Source: Myxococcales bacterium (GTDB lineage Bacteria > Myxococcota_A > UBA796 > GCA-2862545). Taken from it: a stretch of DNA of 64,000 nucleotides. The notes under the pieces were generated by a model, which worked only from the letters and a program-made list of their open reading frames with translations, searched no databases and was not told the DNA's origin. This document shows, in pieces, positions 7,288 through 16,270 of the stretch; position 1 is the first letter of the stretch; every line of letters begins with the position of its first letter. The stretch covers positions 1 to 64,000 of the forward strand of contig JAHQVJ010000224.1 of assembly GCA_019634415.1 (NCBI GenBank), written 5' to 3'. A program made the position numbers and the translations under genes.

Positions 7288-8694
7288 TCACTCGCTTGCG
7301 CGACGCTCCTGGAGCGCTGCCTGCATCGCCTCGGTGTCGGACTGCGACAGCGGGTAGAACAGCAGGATCACCCCGTTGAGGAAGGCCAACCCTCCGGGCA
7401 CCACCGCGAACATCAACCGGATCCCCAGCAGGGCTCGATCCGACTGCTCGGCGTTGGCCACGAAGCCGAAGCCTTCCAGCATCCACCCCGACGCTGCGCC
7501 ACCGATGGTGAGCCCCATCTTCTGGGCGAACATCGCCGCGGAGAACACCAGGCCCGTGGCACGCCGTCCGAACCGCCACTCTCCGTAGTCCGCCACGTCG
7601 GTGTACATCGCCCACACCAGGCCCGGTGTGGGCCCCGACACCACGTTGCCCAGCAGGTTCAGGGCGAACATGACCTCCCAGGCATCCGCCGGGATCACCA
7701 TGAAGCTCATCACGATGACGGAGTTGATCAACGTGAGCGCGATGAGCCCGTTCTTCTTGCCCATCACTCGGCCCACGAAGCCCGTCAGGGCCACCCCGGC
7801 CACGAAAGCCAGCATCCCCGAGGACAGGAAGATCGTGGTCTGATCGAACTCCAAGAAGAACGCCGAGCCCGCAGAACCGAGGGAGAACAGCGCCTCGCCG
7901 GTGTCGCCCACGTAGTACTTGAAGAAGTGCACCGTGACGGCACCCCGCACCGCCACGCTCGCCAGCGTGCACACCGCCGCCCCGATCATGACGAGCCAGG
8001 GCCGATTCTGTGCGAGCAACCTCAGATCGGTCCAGATCCCGATCCCCTCGTCTTGCTGAGGAGCCAGGCGCTCCCGGGTGGTGGCCCAGGTCACCAGGAA
8101 CATCGCCACCGAGGCCACGCCGAACAGTGCCATCGTGGACTGGAAGCCCAGCACCTCGTCCTCTCCGCCGAACAGCTTCACGAGCGGTCGGACCAGCAGC
8201 GACACCACGAAGCCGCCTCCGAAGGCGCCCAGGAAGCGGGCCGTCGACAGCGCCACGCGCTCCTGGGCATCCGCCGTGATCACGCCCATCAGCGCCGAAT
8301 ACGGCACGTTGATGGCCGTGTAGACCATCTTGAAGGCGATGAAGGTGGTGTAGGCGAACAGGAGCTTGCCGGTCTCGCTCAGCTCGGGGTTGGCGAAGAT
8401 GGCGTAGCCGAAGATGCCGTACGGAACCGCAAACCACAGCAGGAACGGTCGGTACTTGCCCTGCCGCGTCTGCACGCGGTCCGCGATGGCCCCCATGAGC
8501 GGGTCGTTGACCGCATCCCAGAAGTTGGCCACGAGGTACATCGTGCCCACTGCAGCCGCGTTCAGACCGAAGACGTCGGTGTAGTAGTAGAACAGGAAGA
8601 GGTTGAAGAACTGGAAGTAGAGGTTGGATGCGGTGTCACCGAGTCCGTACCCGATCTTCTCCCCGAGGGTCACGCGGTCTGTGCTGGTCGACAT
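7288..8694 (-). CDS. GPH-family sugar:cation symporter (MelB-like)
   Basis: A 468-residue inner-membrane transporter with twelve predicted helices. It opens with LGEKIGYGLGDTASNLYFQ, the start typical of the glycoside-pentoside-hexuronide:cation family, and keeps the cation-site acidic pair in FWDAVNDPLMGAIADR (D60, D64) and the cytoplasmic motif RVQTRQGKYRPFLLW. The second half has the MGKKNGL loop and YTDVADYGEWRFGRRATGL, also typical. The transported sugar cannot be read from sequence. It stands as a single gene, in the same direction as and 33 bp downstream of the hydrolase gene. Confidence 0.9.
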   Translation of the reverse strand: MSTSTDRVTLGEKIGYGLGDTASNLYFQFFNLFLFYYYTDVFGLNAAAVGTMYLVANFWDAVNDPLMGAIADRVQTRQGKYRPFLLWFAVPYGIFGYAIFANPELSETGKLLFAYTTFIAFKMVYTAINVPYSALMGVITADAQERVALSTARFLGAFGGGFVVSLLVRPLVKLFGGEDEVLGFQSTMALFGVASVAMFLVTWATTRERLAPQQDEGIGIWTDLRLLAQNRPWLVMIGAAVCTLASVAVRGAVTVHFFKYYVGDTGEALFSLGSAGSAFFLEFDQTTIFLSSGMLAFVAGVALTGFVGRVMGKKNGLIALTLINSVIVMSFMVIPADAWEVMFALNLLGNVVSGPTPGLVWAMYTDVADYGEWRFGRRATGLVFSAAMFAQKMGLTIGGAASGWMLEGFGFVANAEQSDRALLGIRLMFAVVPGGLAFLNGVILLFYPLSQSDTEAMQAALQERRASE

Positions 8695-8727
8695 CCGCGA
8701 ATCTTACTTCCACCCTGCACCGAGCCG

Positions 8728-9546
8728 TCACGCGGTCTGCCCTGGCAGCTCGTGCGCCACGTGGCCATCGACCCAGGCCACCAGCTCACGAGCGTAGGCA
8801 TCGGGCGCGTCGTCGTGGGAGAAGTGACCGACCCCCTCGAGCACGACCCGTCGGCTGTGGGGCAGCGCATCGGCGATGGCGTGGGCATTGTCGGCCGGCA
8901 CGAAGACATCGTCGCCACCCCACAGGACCAAGGTCGGCGTGAGGATCGACGCGGAGGCGGCGATGCGCGGCAGCTCGGTGGGGTACGACGCGAGGAAGCC
9001 CAGCGTGTGAGGCAGCTTGTCGCGGTAGGCCGCCACCGAGCGCTCGGGAGCATCGGGAGCCCCGGCGACGTAGCCGCGCCCCATGGCCGTGTTCACGAAC
9101 CGCGCCGGATCGAGACCGAGGAGCCAGCGAAGCAGGCGACTACGGACCATCCAGCCCAGATCGCGCGACAGCGACGGGGGCCAGGTGCCCGGCCCGTCCG
9201 AGAGCACCAGGGAGTGCAGACGCTCCGGGTGATGGTGGGCGACCCACAGGGCCACGGGCACGCCGACGTCGGGGGCCACGAGGTGGACTCGATCCCAGCC
9301 GAGCTCGTCGAGGGCCGCCACCAGGAAGGCCCCGCAGGACGACGGCGTGGTGGGGACGGGGGCGGAGTGTCCGAATCCCGGAAGATCCAGCGCCAGCCGC
9401 GTTCGGTCACCGAGGCGCTCCCAGACTCGGGCCCACGCCTCGAGCGTCTGGGGCCACGCGCCCACCAACACCATCGGCTCTCCGTCTCCGTCGTGCCGAG
9501 CGAGTGCGACGCGAGCCCCGCCGAGGGATGCCAGCTGCCAGTCCAT
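8728..9546 (-). CDS. alpha/beta hydrolase with Asp nucleophile (epoxide hydrolase/dehalogenase type)
   Basis: A 272-residue alpha/beta hydrolase. The oxyanion region is VGAWPQTLEAW, the counterpart of the HGxPQT motif. The nucleophile elbow reads APDVGVPVAL, with Asp93 where lipases have Ser. The C-terminal region has LWGGDDVFVPADN and GHFSHDDAP, supplying the acid and base. Asp nucleophiles are typical of epoxide hydrolases and haloalkane or haloacetate dehalogenases, so one of these reactions is likely. The start is put at MDWQLASLGG; an ATG 48 bases further upstream would overlap the LysR gene. It is divergent from that LysR gene, its probable regulator. Confidence 0.82.
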   Translation of the reverse strand: MDWQLASLGGARVALARHDGDGEPMVLVGAWPQTLEAWARVWERLGDRTRLALDLPGFGHSAPVPTTPSSCGAFLVAALDELGWDRVHLVAPDVGVPVALWVAHHHPERLHSLVLSDGPGTWPPSLSRDLGWMVRSRLLRWLLGLDPARFVNTAMGRGYVAGAPDAPERSVAAYRDKLPHTLGFLASYPTELPRIAASASILTPTLVLWGGDDVFVPADNAHAIADALPHSRRVVLEGVGHFSHDDAPDAYARELVAWVDGHVAHELPGQTA

Positions 9547-9584
9547 GTTGCCTCCGATGGACATCTGGTACCGAGCCGCAATAC

Positions 9585-9599
9585 ATTCGTACAATGAAT
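9585..9599. promoter_or_regulatory. LysR-type operator between divergent genes
   Basis: ATTC-N7-GAAT, a dyad that fits the T-N11-A LysR box. It overlaps the LysR ATG at 9594 and lies 39 bases upstream of the hydrolase start. Binding here would repress the regulator and could activate the hydrolase. Confidence 0.5.
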
Positions 9600-10520
9600 A
9601 TCGATGATGCCAATATTTCGAACGATGATTCCGTGAGCCTGTCGTCCATCGACCTCAACCTGCTGGTCGTCCTCGACGCCGTGCTGACCGAGCGGAGCGT
9701 CACGCGGGCGGCCCGTCGCATCGGGCTGTCGCAGCCAGCGACGAGCAACGCCCTGGCGCGGCTGCGTCATCAGCTGGCCGATCCGCTGCTGGAACGCAGG
9801 GCCGGGAGCATGCAGCCAACCCCTTACGCCGAGCGGCTGGAGCAGCCCCTGCGCGACCTGCTCGCACGCCTGTCCAGCGTGTTGGCCCCGCAGCGCACCT
9901 TCGATCCGGCGACGGCGCGAGGTCCGGTGACGGTGGCAGCCTCGGACTACGTGTCTCGGATCATCGTGCCTCCCTTGCTGGAGCGCATGGCCCGCGAGGC
10001 GCCGCACCTCGACCTGGTGGTGCGGGCCCACGGTCAGCAGCTACCCACCGACGACCTCGCCACCGGCGCCATCCTGCTCGCGCTCGGGTTCTTCTGGGGT
10101 GTCGAGGCTCCGCTCGTCTCATCGACGCTCATGAACGAGGAGCTCGCCTGCCTGCTCCCCGAAGCGCACCTGCCCCTGACGTGGGACCGATACCTCGAGC
10201 TGCCCCACGTGCTCGTGTCACAGTCGGGGCGCGTCACCGGGCACGTCGACTCGCTCCTGCGCGCTCGTGGCGTACGCCGACGGGTGCGCGCCGTGGTGCC
10301 CCACTTCCTCGCGGTGCCCGCGGTCTTGCGTCGCGTGGGAGGCGTGGCGACCCTGCCGGCGCGCCTCGCACACACTGCTGGCGATGGCCTGGTGACGGTG
10401 GCTCCACCCTTGGCCGTGCCCGGCTTCAGCGTGAGCGCGGTGCACCACTCCCGCATGGCGCAGGACGGAGCCCTGCGCTGGTTGCGAGACCAGCTGCAGC
10501 AGGTGTGCCGAGATCTGTAG
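9594..10520 (+). CDS. LysR-family transcriptional regulator
   Basis: A 308-residue regulator. The N-terminal winged helix carries LNLLVVLDAVLTERSVTRAA and LSQPATSNALARLR (about residues 16-53), the family's recognition helix. A LysR substrate-binding domain follows (GPVTVAASDYVSRIIVP, then alternating alpha/beta). This type resembles the NodD/PcpR/LinR branch that controls catabolic hydrolases. Divergent placement next to the alpha/beta hydrolase, with a LysR-type dyad between them, points to that gene as target. The unusual Asn/Asp-rich first 15 residues come from AT-rich operator DNA. Confidence 0.92.
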   Translation: MNIDDANISNDDSVSLSSIDLNLLVVLDAVLTERSVTRAARRIGLSQPATSNALARLRHQLADPLLERRAGSMQPTPYAERLEQPLRDLLARLSSVLAPQRTFDPATARGPVTVAASDYVSRIIVPPLLERMAREAPHLDLVVRAHGQQLPTDDLATGAILLALGFFWGVEAPLVSSTLMNEELACLLPEAHLPLTWDRYLELPHVLVSQSGRVTGHVDSLLRARGVRRRVRAVVPHFLAVPAVLRRVGGVATLPARLAHTAGDGLVTVAPPLAVPGFSVSAVHHSRMAQDGALRWLRDQLQQVCRDL

Positions 10521-10523
10521 GCG

Positions 10524-11531
10524 CTACACTTGCTCCCGCCAGGCTCCCGGCGACAGGCCCGTCCAGCGCCGAAACGCACGGTGGAACGCACTCGCCTCGG
10601 CGTAGCCCACCAGCACCGACACGTCGTCCACCGTGAGATCGGGATCACGCAGGAGGTTCTCGGCGAGCCGCAGGCGGGTAGCGGTGAGCAGCTCGGTCCA
10701 GGTGGTGCCCGCCGCGGTGATGCGTCGCTGCAGGGTGCGCTTGGAGATCCCCAGCCGACGGGCGACCACGTCGATCTGGGCACGCCCTCGGGGCAGCAGC
10801 TCCGACAGGATCGCCGCCACGTCCACAAGTGCCGCAGGCGGCCCACTGGAGCGGGACGCCAGGGCCTGATCCGCGTGCTGACGGAGCAGCCCCTGGAGCA
10901 CCGGATCGCGGGCGGGCATGGGGGTGGACCACAGCTCGGCGTCGAAGTCCACCCGGTCTCGTGGCTCCCCGAACTGCAGGTGGGGCCCGAACGCCCGCTG
11001 ATGCGCTGCCAGATCTCCGGGTGCTGGACGACACAGCCGAACCACCGGGTGTAGGGGCTGGTCCGCGGCCAGGCTCGTGCGAAACACACAGGCGGCCAGC
11101 GTGTAGTCGACGTAGACCGGCGGGATCCGTCGGCCGGCCGGGTTCACGATGGCCATCGACGCACCGCCCCGGCGCTCGGTCAAGGGCAGCGCGATGGTGT
11201 CGTGCACGAGGCCGAAGTAGCGACTCACCAGCTCGAAGGCCTCGCCCACGGTGGCGGCACTGGTCGCGAGCATGTCGATCACCCGGTAGGCCCCCCAGCC
11301 CAGCTCCACCGCCGCCCAGGTGGGCAGCTCGGGCTCCTCGGCGAGCCGCATGGCATCCGCCCACACCGCCATCGCGGTGCCTGCGGGGATGCGCCGCTCC
11401 CGCTGGTGGAGCCAAGCCCGCTGGAGCTGATGCGCGTCGAGCAGGGCATCGACGTCCACCCCTCGCCGCTCGGCCGCCTCGACCAGGGCGCGGGTGCTCG
11501 TGACGGCAACGGTGGCAGCTGAGCCCGACAT
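10524..11531 (-). CDS. AraC-family regulator with arabinose-binding-like domain (OruR type)
   Basis: A 335-residue protein. The N-terminal two thirds match the Arabinose_bd domain of OruR/ArgR-like regulators (STRALVEAAERRGVDVDALL, then PTWAAVELGWGAYRVIDML). The C-terminal 90 residues are an AraC double helix-turn-helix with RLGISKRTLQRRI and LVGYAEASAFHRAFRRWTG. Regulators of this branch usually sense amino-acid derivatives, alcohols or fatty acids. It ends 4 bases from the LysR gene (convergent) and is divergent from the secreted hydrolase operon at 11641, the natural candidate target. Start chosen at ATG 11531 because the frame upstream has low-complexity composition. Confidence 0.9.
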   Translation of the reverse strand: MSGSAATVAVTSTRALVEAAERRGVDVDALLDAHQLQRAWLHQRERRIPAGTAMAVWADAMRLAEEPELPTWAAVELGWGAYRVIDMLATSAATVGEAFELVSRYFGLVHDTIALPLTERRGGASMAIVNPAGRRIPPVYVDYTLAACVFRTSLAADQPLHPVVRLCRPAPGDLAAHQRAFGPHLQFGEPRDRVDFDAELWSTPMPARDPVLQGLLRQHADQALASRSSGPPAALVDVAAILSELLPRGRAQIDVVARRLGISKRTLQRRITAAGTTWTELLTATRLRLAENLLRDPDLTVDDVSVLVGYAEASAFHRAFRRWTGLSPGAWREQV

Positions 11532-11640
11532 GCGCCGAGGGTACCTCGCCGGCTGGCACGCGCGGTCACCCAGATGGCACCAACGGCCAGGAGCACGCGC
11601 CGCATCCACTCGTGTCTCGGGGATCGACTGGAGGTCATCG

Positions 11641-12675
11641 ATGTTCCGCTTCTCCCTCGCCCTCGTGCTCGCCGCTGGCTGCTCCCCGGAAGCTCGCTAC
11701 CAACGCACCGTCGATCGGGCCGCCAGCCCGGGGGCCCAGCTCGTCGTCCGAGCGCCCACGGGATCGACCTGGGCAGGTGCGAGCGGGGTCGCCGAGCAAG
11801 ACACCCCCATGACGGTGGATCACGGCTTCCTCGTGGGCAGCAACACCAAGATGATGACCGCCACCGTGATCCTGCAGCTGGTGGACGAGGGCACGCTGTC
11901 GCTGGACGACTCCGCCGCTGGCTGGGTCGAGGGGCTGGACCCCGCGATCACCGTGCGCGACCTGCTCCGACACACCAGCGGCCTGGGCGACTACTTCGAG
12001 GCCGACGAGGTGGCCGATGCCGCGGATCAGCCGTGGAGCCCCCAGACATTGATCACGTACGGACAGCAGGTCCGCGACGACGGCCCGCAGTCCACCGGAA
12101 CCTACGCCAACACCAACTTCATCGCGGCGGGACTGATCATCGAGTCCCTGGAGGGGCGCCCCCTCGACGAGGTGTTCGAGGAGCGCCTGTTCGCACCGCT
12201 GGGCATGCACGACAGCGGACTACTCCTGACCGGCGACCCGATCCCCGGGCACCTCGCCCAGGGAGACGGAGGCGAGCACGGCCAGGTGACCCGCTGGGAC
12301 GCATCCGTCGGCTGGGCTGCGGGGAGCGCCTACGCCACCGGGACCGATCTGCTGCGCTTCCTCGACGCCGTCGTGGACGGGGAGCTGCTGAGCGACGAGC
12401 TCCACGAGGCCCAGCTCGCGCCCCTGCCCACGGATCTGGGCTTCGAGGAGGAGGGAGTGACCACGGCCTATGGCCTCGGCGTGATGGTCGTACAGGCCCG
12501 AGGACAGACCATCCTGGGCCACCTGGGAGGCGTCGACGGCTTCACGACGGCGAGCTTCGCCGACCCCGACACCGGCGCGCGGGTCGTCCTGCTCGCCAAC
12601 GGCACCGGGGCAGACGTCGTGGGACCCGCGATCCGGGCGCTGTCCATCGCGGGCAGCAAGGGAGAGGCGCAATGA
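11641..12675 (+). CDS. lipoprotein serine hydrolase, class C beta-lactamase/DD-peptidase fold
   Basis: A 344-residue lipoprotein (lipobox LAAGC, Cys14). It has the penicillin-recognising enzyme motifs SNTK (Ser67, Lys70), YAN (Tyr155, Asn157) and GHLGG for the third (KTG-equivalent) box, as in D-aminopeptidases, esterases and class C-like hydrolases. It probably acts in the periplasm or at the outer membrane on a peptide, amide or ester. It is first of three genes coupled by ATGA overlaps, with an S41-type peptidase and a barrel protein after it. No resistance role is implied. Confidence 0.88.
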   Translation: MFRFSLALVLAAGCSPEARYQRTVDRAASPGAQLVVRAPTGSTWAGASGVAEQDTPMTVDHGFLVGSNTKMMTATVILQLVDEGTLSLDDSAAGWVEGLDPAITVRDLLRHTSGLGDYFEADEVADAADQPWSPQTLITYGQQVRDDGPQSTGTYANTNFIAAGLIIESLEGRPLDEVFEERLFAPLGMHDSGLLLTGDPIPGHLAQGDGGEHGQVTRWDASVGWAAGSAYATGTDLLRFLDAVVDGELLSDELHEAQLAPLPTDLGFEEEGVTTAYGLGVMVVQARGQTILGHLGGVDGFTTASFADPDTGARVVLLANGTGADVVGPAIRALSIAGSKGEAQ

Positions 12676-13973
12676 GGGCGCTCGGCCTCTGGATCGCCAC
12701 GTCGGGCTGCGCCGTGGTGCCCTCCACCCTCGACCTCGAGGACGCCCCCATCGACGAGGCAGTACCGCAGGCGTTGGATCACCTGCAGCGCTCCTACGCC
12801 TTCACCGAACACAAGCAGCTCGACTGGGAGGTGGTTCGCAGCGAGTTGCTGCCCCTGACCCAGGCCGCCCAGTCCACGGAGGAGGAGGACCAGGTGATCC
12901 GGCGCCTCGTACCCTACCTGCCCGACGCCCACGTGCAGCTGTTCCACGACGACCCGAGCCGGGATCTCTGCCCAGAGGCACGCCACCACTTCGACGTGGT
13001 GCTGGCCGATCTGGACGATGGGCGGGTGATCGTCGCCGATCCGGGGAGCACGGAGTTCGTGGCCGGCGACGAGGTGGCGACCTGGGGCGGCACCCCCATC
13101 GCAGAGGCGCGGCTCGCCACGGCCTCCTGGTGCTTCCCCCTCGGAGCGGCCACGCAGGAGCGGATTCGCCAAGTCCAGCTGCGCCTGCTGGCGCGCGGGT
13201 CCGTCGACGAGCGGGTGACGGTGCAGATCTGGCGCGGCTCGGATCTCGAGACCGTGGACCTGGTGGCACGCCCCGACACCGAGGACATCCGGGTGGCGCT
13301 GGACATCGAGCTGCCGGAGCGGCTGCTCACCCACCGCCGGCTGCCCTCGGGCATGGCCTACATCGCCCTGGGATGGGAGGAGACCTACCTCGCCGAGACG
13401 CGGTTCCAGCGCGCCCTCGCGGTCCATCAAGACGCACCGGGACTCGTGGTGGATCTGCGCGACAACGATGGCGGCATGGACATGCCGGCGGCGAACATCG
13501 CCGGCATGTTCAGCACCGAGCGGTTCTTCTACGAGACGATCACGTTCCTGAACAACCGCACGCTCGAGCAGGAGGTGATCGCCGAGCTGTGGGTGGAGCC
13601 GCAGGAGGTGTACTGGGGCCGCCCCACCGCGGTCCTGATCGACTCCGACACCGTGTCGTCCGGAGAGGGCCTGGCCTTCTTGCTGGCGAAGATGCCTCGA
13701 GTCGAGGTCTTCGGCTTCGAGGGAACGGCGGCGAGCTTCGGATCCACGGGGAGTCGGATCCGGCTGCCAGGCGGGTGGACGCTCACGTTTCCAGCCGGTC
13801 GCTCGCTGGATGCCGCGGACCGGATCCAGCTCGACAGCGATCACACGCTCCAGGGAGGTGTGCGACCCACCCGGCGCATCCCATGGACCGCGGACGACGT
13901 GCTGCGACACCACGCCGACGAGGACGTTGTGCTTCAGGCCGCCGTGGCCTGGCTGCAGGCGGTGACCCCATGA
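12672..13973 (+). CDS. S41-family peptidase-like lipoprotein
   Basis: A 433-residue protein with a short lipoprotein signal (Cys13 after GLWIATSG). The C-terminal half is an S41 (tail-specific/tricorn core) domain: GLVVDLRDNDGGMDMPAAN near 257-275, then LIDSDTVSSGEGLAFLLAK, where the Ser of SSGE (about 331) is the expected nucleophile. The middle has a PDZ-like stretch (FVAGDEVATWGGTPIAEARL). It is translationally coupled to the upstream hydrolase (ATGA at 12672) and to the next gene. Likely a periplasmic protease. Confidence 0.85.
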   Translation: MRALGLWIATSGCAVVPSTLDLEDAPIDEAVPQALDHLQRSYAFTEHKQLDWEVVRSELLPLTQAAQSTEEEDQVIRRLVPYLPDAHVQLFHDDPSRDLCPEARHHFDVVLADLDDGRVIVADPGSTEFVAGDEVATWGGTPIAEARLATASWCFPLGAATQERIRQVQLRLLARGSVDERVTVQIWRGSDLETVDLVARPDTEDIRVALDIELPERLLTHRRLPSGMAYIALGWEETYLAETRFQRALAVHQDAPGLVVDLRDNDGGMDMPAANIAGMFSTERFFYETITFLNNRTLEQEVIAELWVEPQEVYWGRPTAVLIDSDTVSSGEGLAFLLAKMPRVEVFGFEGTAASFGSTGSRIRLPGGWTLTFPAGRSLDAADRIQLDSDHTLQGGVRPTRRIPWTADDVLRHHADEDVVLQAAVAWLQAVTP

Positions 13974-14644
13974 TCGCTTGGCTCGTTGCGGCTGCGCTGG
14001 CCGCCGATCCCAGCGATGCGGGCAGTGCCGTGCGAGCGCACACGGCTGCCACGCTCGCGGCGGGAGAGACCGTGCTCCGCTGGCCCGGGGGCCGCACCAT
14101 GGTCGGTCTGACCGACGCGACCACGGTGTGGGGAATTCCCTTCGACCTCACGATCGGAGGGCCCCGGCTCGGCACGGAGCACAGCGTTGGGATCGGCTAC
14201 GTGCGGGCCTCCTTGTCCCCGAGCGTGGGCCTGAAGTCCACGGGCCGGAGGGCCTCGCTACGTCTCGCCTCCACGGTGTCGTGGGAGCTGGGCGAGCACA
14301 CGCTGAGCGGGCAGCTCGGCGTGGACGGGCGATGGATGCGCCAGCTGGCGGTCGACGAGGCGCTGCAGAGAGCCACGTCCTTCGATCGACTCCAGGCACA
14401 CCTCCTGGGGATCTGGGACACCCCGCACACCCGCGTGAAGCTGCGTCTGCCGCTGCGGGACCAGGGCAAGACGCTCACCTGGGGCTCGGGCTCGGTGGCC
14501 TGGACCCACACCACGCGGCGGGTCCACATGGCGCTGGGTGTGGGCATGATGGTGGGTCGGCCCTTCGACCGCTACACCCTCGGCGACTACGCGTGGTGGT
14601 TCTGGGTGCCCTACCCGGAGCTGGACCTGGCGCTGCGCCTCTGA
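13970..14644 (+). CDS. secreted beta-barrel-like protein
   Basis: A 224-residue protein with an N-terminal signal peptide (MIAWLVAAALAA) and then alternating amphipathic strands ending in an aromatic-rich LRL terminus, the pattern of a small outer-membrane barrel. No family recognised. Its start overlaps the upstream stop (ATGA 13970), so it belongs to the same operon as the serine hydrolase and the S41 protein. It may anchor or export the products of that operon; that is inference. Confidence 0.65.
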   Translation: MIAWLVAAALAADPSDAGSAVRAHTAATLAAGETVLRWPGGRTMVGLTDATTVWGIPFDLTIGGPRLGTEHSVGIGYVRASLSPSVGLKSTGRRASLRLASTVSWELGEHTLSGQLGVDGRWMRQLAVDEALQRATSFDRLQAHLLGIWDTPHTRVKLRLPLRDQGKTLTWGSGSVAWTHTTRRVHMALGVGMMVGRPFDRYTLGDYAWWFWVPYPELDLALRL

Positions 14645-14786
14645 GGTCCACTCCCACCGCGCACGACGAGTTCCTTGGTGCGCCCCGTCCCGAACAGGGA
14701 ACCACCGGCGATGTGGAACGCGACGCGCCTCCGCTGCAGCCGCAGACGAGGCCTCGACCACCAGGGGGACCTGCTCCCCCGCTTGG

Positions 14787-15362
14787 TCACCCGGTCCACC
14801 CCGACCGCCATCGCTGTGGACACGTCGGCGAAGTACACTCGGCGATGAGCACGCACAGCGACACGGCGAGATCGATGCGCAGCTGATCCACAAACTCCCG
14901 ATCGAACCGGAGCGCCTGGCTGAAGAAGTCGAGGAAGCCCGATTGCACCGAGCTGGTCCGCGTCAGCAGCTCCTCGAGGCTCGTGGCAGCGAACGTGTCC
15001 TCGAAGTCGTCCAGGGTGATGCCTGCGTCGACGGCGAGCGCGAACAGCTCCTCCAGCGATCTGGGCGATCAGGTCGGCGTTCTCCGCCTCCAGCTCGGCG
15101 AGCCGATCGTCGACGCGCTCCTGTCGCACCTCGAGCCGAGTGCGCTGCTGGGCCGTCAGGCGACGTCCGAACTCGAGGCGACGCTCGATCCGGTCCGCAC
15201 GGAATTCGAGTCTTTCGATCAGCTCGTCATTGAACGCAACTCCGCCAAGATCTCCTGCGCGAGATCGGCATCGATGTCGGAGCTTGCAAGGGCGGGGCTA
15301 GCCGCTCCGAGTGCGAGGGCAGACAGGAGCACGGTCAGACGACGAGTGGCACCAGCGAACAT
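14787..15362 (-). pseudogene. frameshifted secreted coiled-coil protein
   Basis: The start at 15362 gives a clean signal peptide (TVLLSALALGAASPALA) and runs to a TGA at 15219-15221. A second frame then carries on with strongly helical NDELIERLEFRADRIERR and RLAELEAENADLIAQI. At about 15060 the first frame takes over again with SLEELFALAVDAGITLDDFE and FFSQALRFDREFVDQL to a stop at 14787. The three pieces read as one protein of about 190 residues broken by two compensating frameshifts. Either the gene is decaying or the assembly has two indels here. Its job is unknown. The 142 bases between its end and the upstream barrel gene hold nothing I can identify. Confidence 0.6.
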
Positions 15363-15739
15363 GGTCTTCTCCTTGGGTCGAGCGAGCACTCGACCACGGG
15401 TGGGCGGCAACAGAACAGCATCGCGAGGTGACTCCTGCGAGCCGCGGTGAGGGCCGAAGGCTCCGGAGCGAGATGCCCCAGGGCCTCCGTCGACCCTCAC
15501 CAACTCCCTACCGGGCCCATCCCCCAGCTGAAACTCACGGCCACCTCACGTCGAGCATGAGCCAGGCCAATCCTCGGATTCTGCGGCGTCCGTCCCGTGA
15601 GGCCCCGACACGCGTGTCGCGGGTCCCGACCGTGGACCGAGCGTCGCTGACACAATTGTTGGGCGCTCGAGCCCAGCTTCAAGCGAGCTGTCCTGACCAC
15701 CTTCGCCGTCGCGGCGTGTGGATCCGCGGACCCTACGGA
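15363..15739. other. 377-bp stretch without a supported gene
   Basis: This is the upstream region of the frameshifted gene and the downstream side of the gene at 15740. Open frames here are Arg/Gly-rich and overlap each other on both strands, with no recognisable domain, ribosome-binding site or repeat. It should contain the promoter of the damaged gene, but I cannot point to one. Confidence 0.5.
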
Positions 15740-16222
15740 TCAGCCGGAGCTCGGCACGTCTGCACCAGACGACGCCGCAGACAGCAACTCCTCCAGCTCT
15801 CGCTCTCGGCCTCCGAGCCTCACCACGTACACATCGTCCAGGATCGTCGTGAGCCGAAGGGCCCCCCACATCGTACGTCTGGTCGAGGCCAGCTTGGACA
15901 GGGGGATCCGAAAGGACCCAGGACAGGCAGCGAACTGTGCATCCAAGGGCATCGCCCCCGACTCGTCCTCGATCTCGTCCAGCTCACCCATTGCCGATCG
16001 GAGGGAGCCCCCGCGGAACAGCCAGTCCACGAGCTGCAGCAGCGGAAGGTAGAGCAAGACCACGATCCCGTGCGGGCCCCCCTGGGCCAGCGGGCTGGTG
16101 TTCCGTCGCACCTCGGTGCCGACGTTGATGAACAGAAGCTCGTCGTCTCGCAGGTAGAGCGTACCCACTCGCTTCAGACCAACCTCCCGAACGCGTGCAG
16201 TCCCTCGAAACGTAGGCGCCAT
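15740..16222 (-). CDS. hypothetical cytoplasmic protein
   Basis: A 160-residue protein that begins with a strand-rich segment (RVGTLYLRDDELLFINVGTEVRRN) suggesting a PH/GRAM-like or bPH fold. A hydrophobic helix GIVVLLYLPLLQLVDWLF follows, then a second strand-rich half ending in LDDVYVVRLGGRERELEELL. It could be a peripheral membrane protein. No family assigned with confidence. It stands alone between a decayed gene and the TfoX-like gene. Confidence 0.6.
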   Translation of the reverse strand: MAPTFRGTARVREVGLKRVGTLYLRDDELLFINVGTEVRRNTSPLAQGGPHGIVVLLYLPLLQLVDWLFRGGSLRSAMGELDEIEDESGAMPLDAQFAACPGSFRIPLSKLASTRRTMWGALRLTTILDDVYVVRLGGRERELEELLSAASSGADVPSSG

Positions 16223-16270
16223 CCCCCCTCCTCGTGCCGGGTACGCCAGAGATGACGAGATTTGTTCTCC

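Noticed and set aside
10520..10545. GCGCTACACTT as another copy of repeat family A
   Set aside because: Similarity stops after 11 bases and the sequence is coding for the AraC-type protein.
11641..12675. Acquired antibiotic resistance gene
   Set aside because: The fold is shared by many esterases and peptidases, and the operon partners point to envelope processing.
15497..15869. Small open frames in the gap before 15740
   Set aside because: Overlapping frames on both strands, Arg-rich, no start signals.
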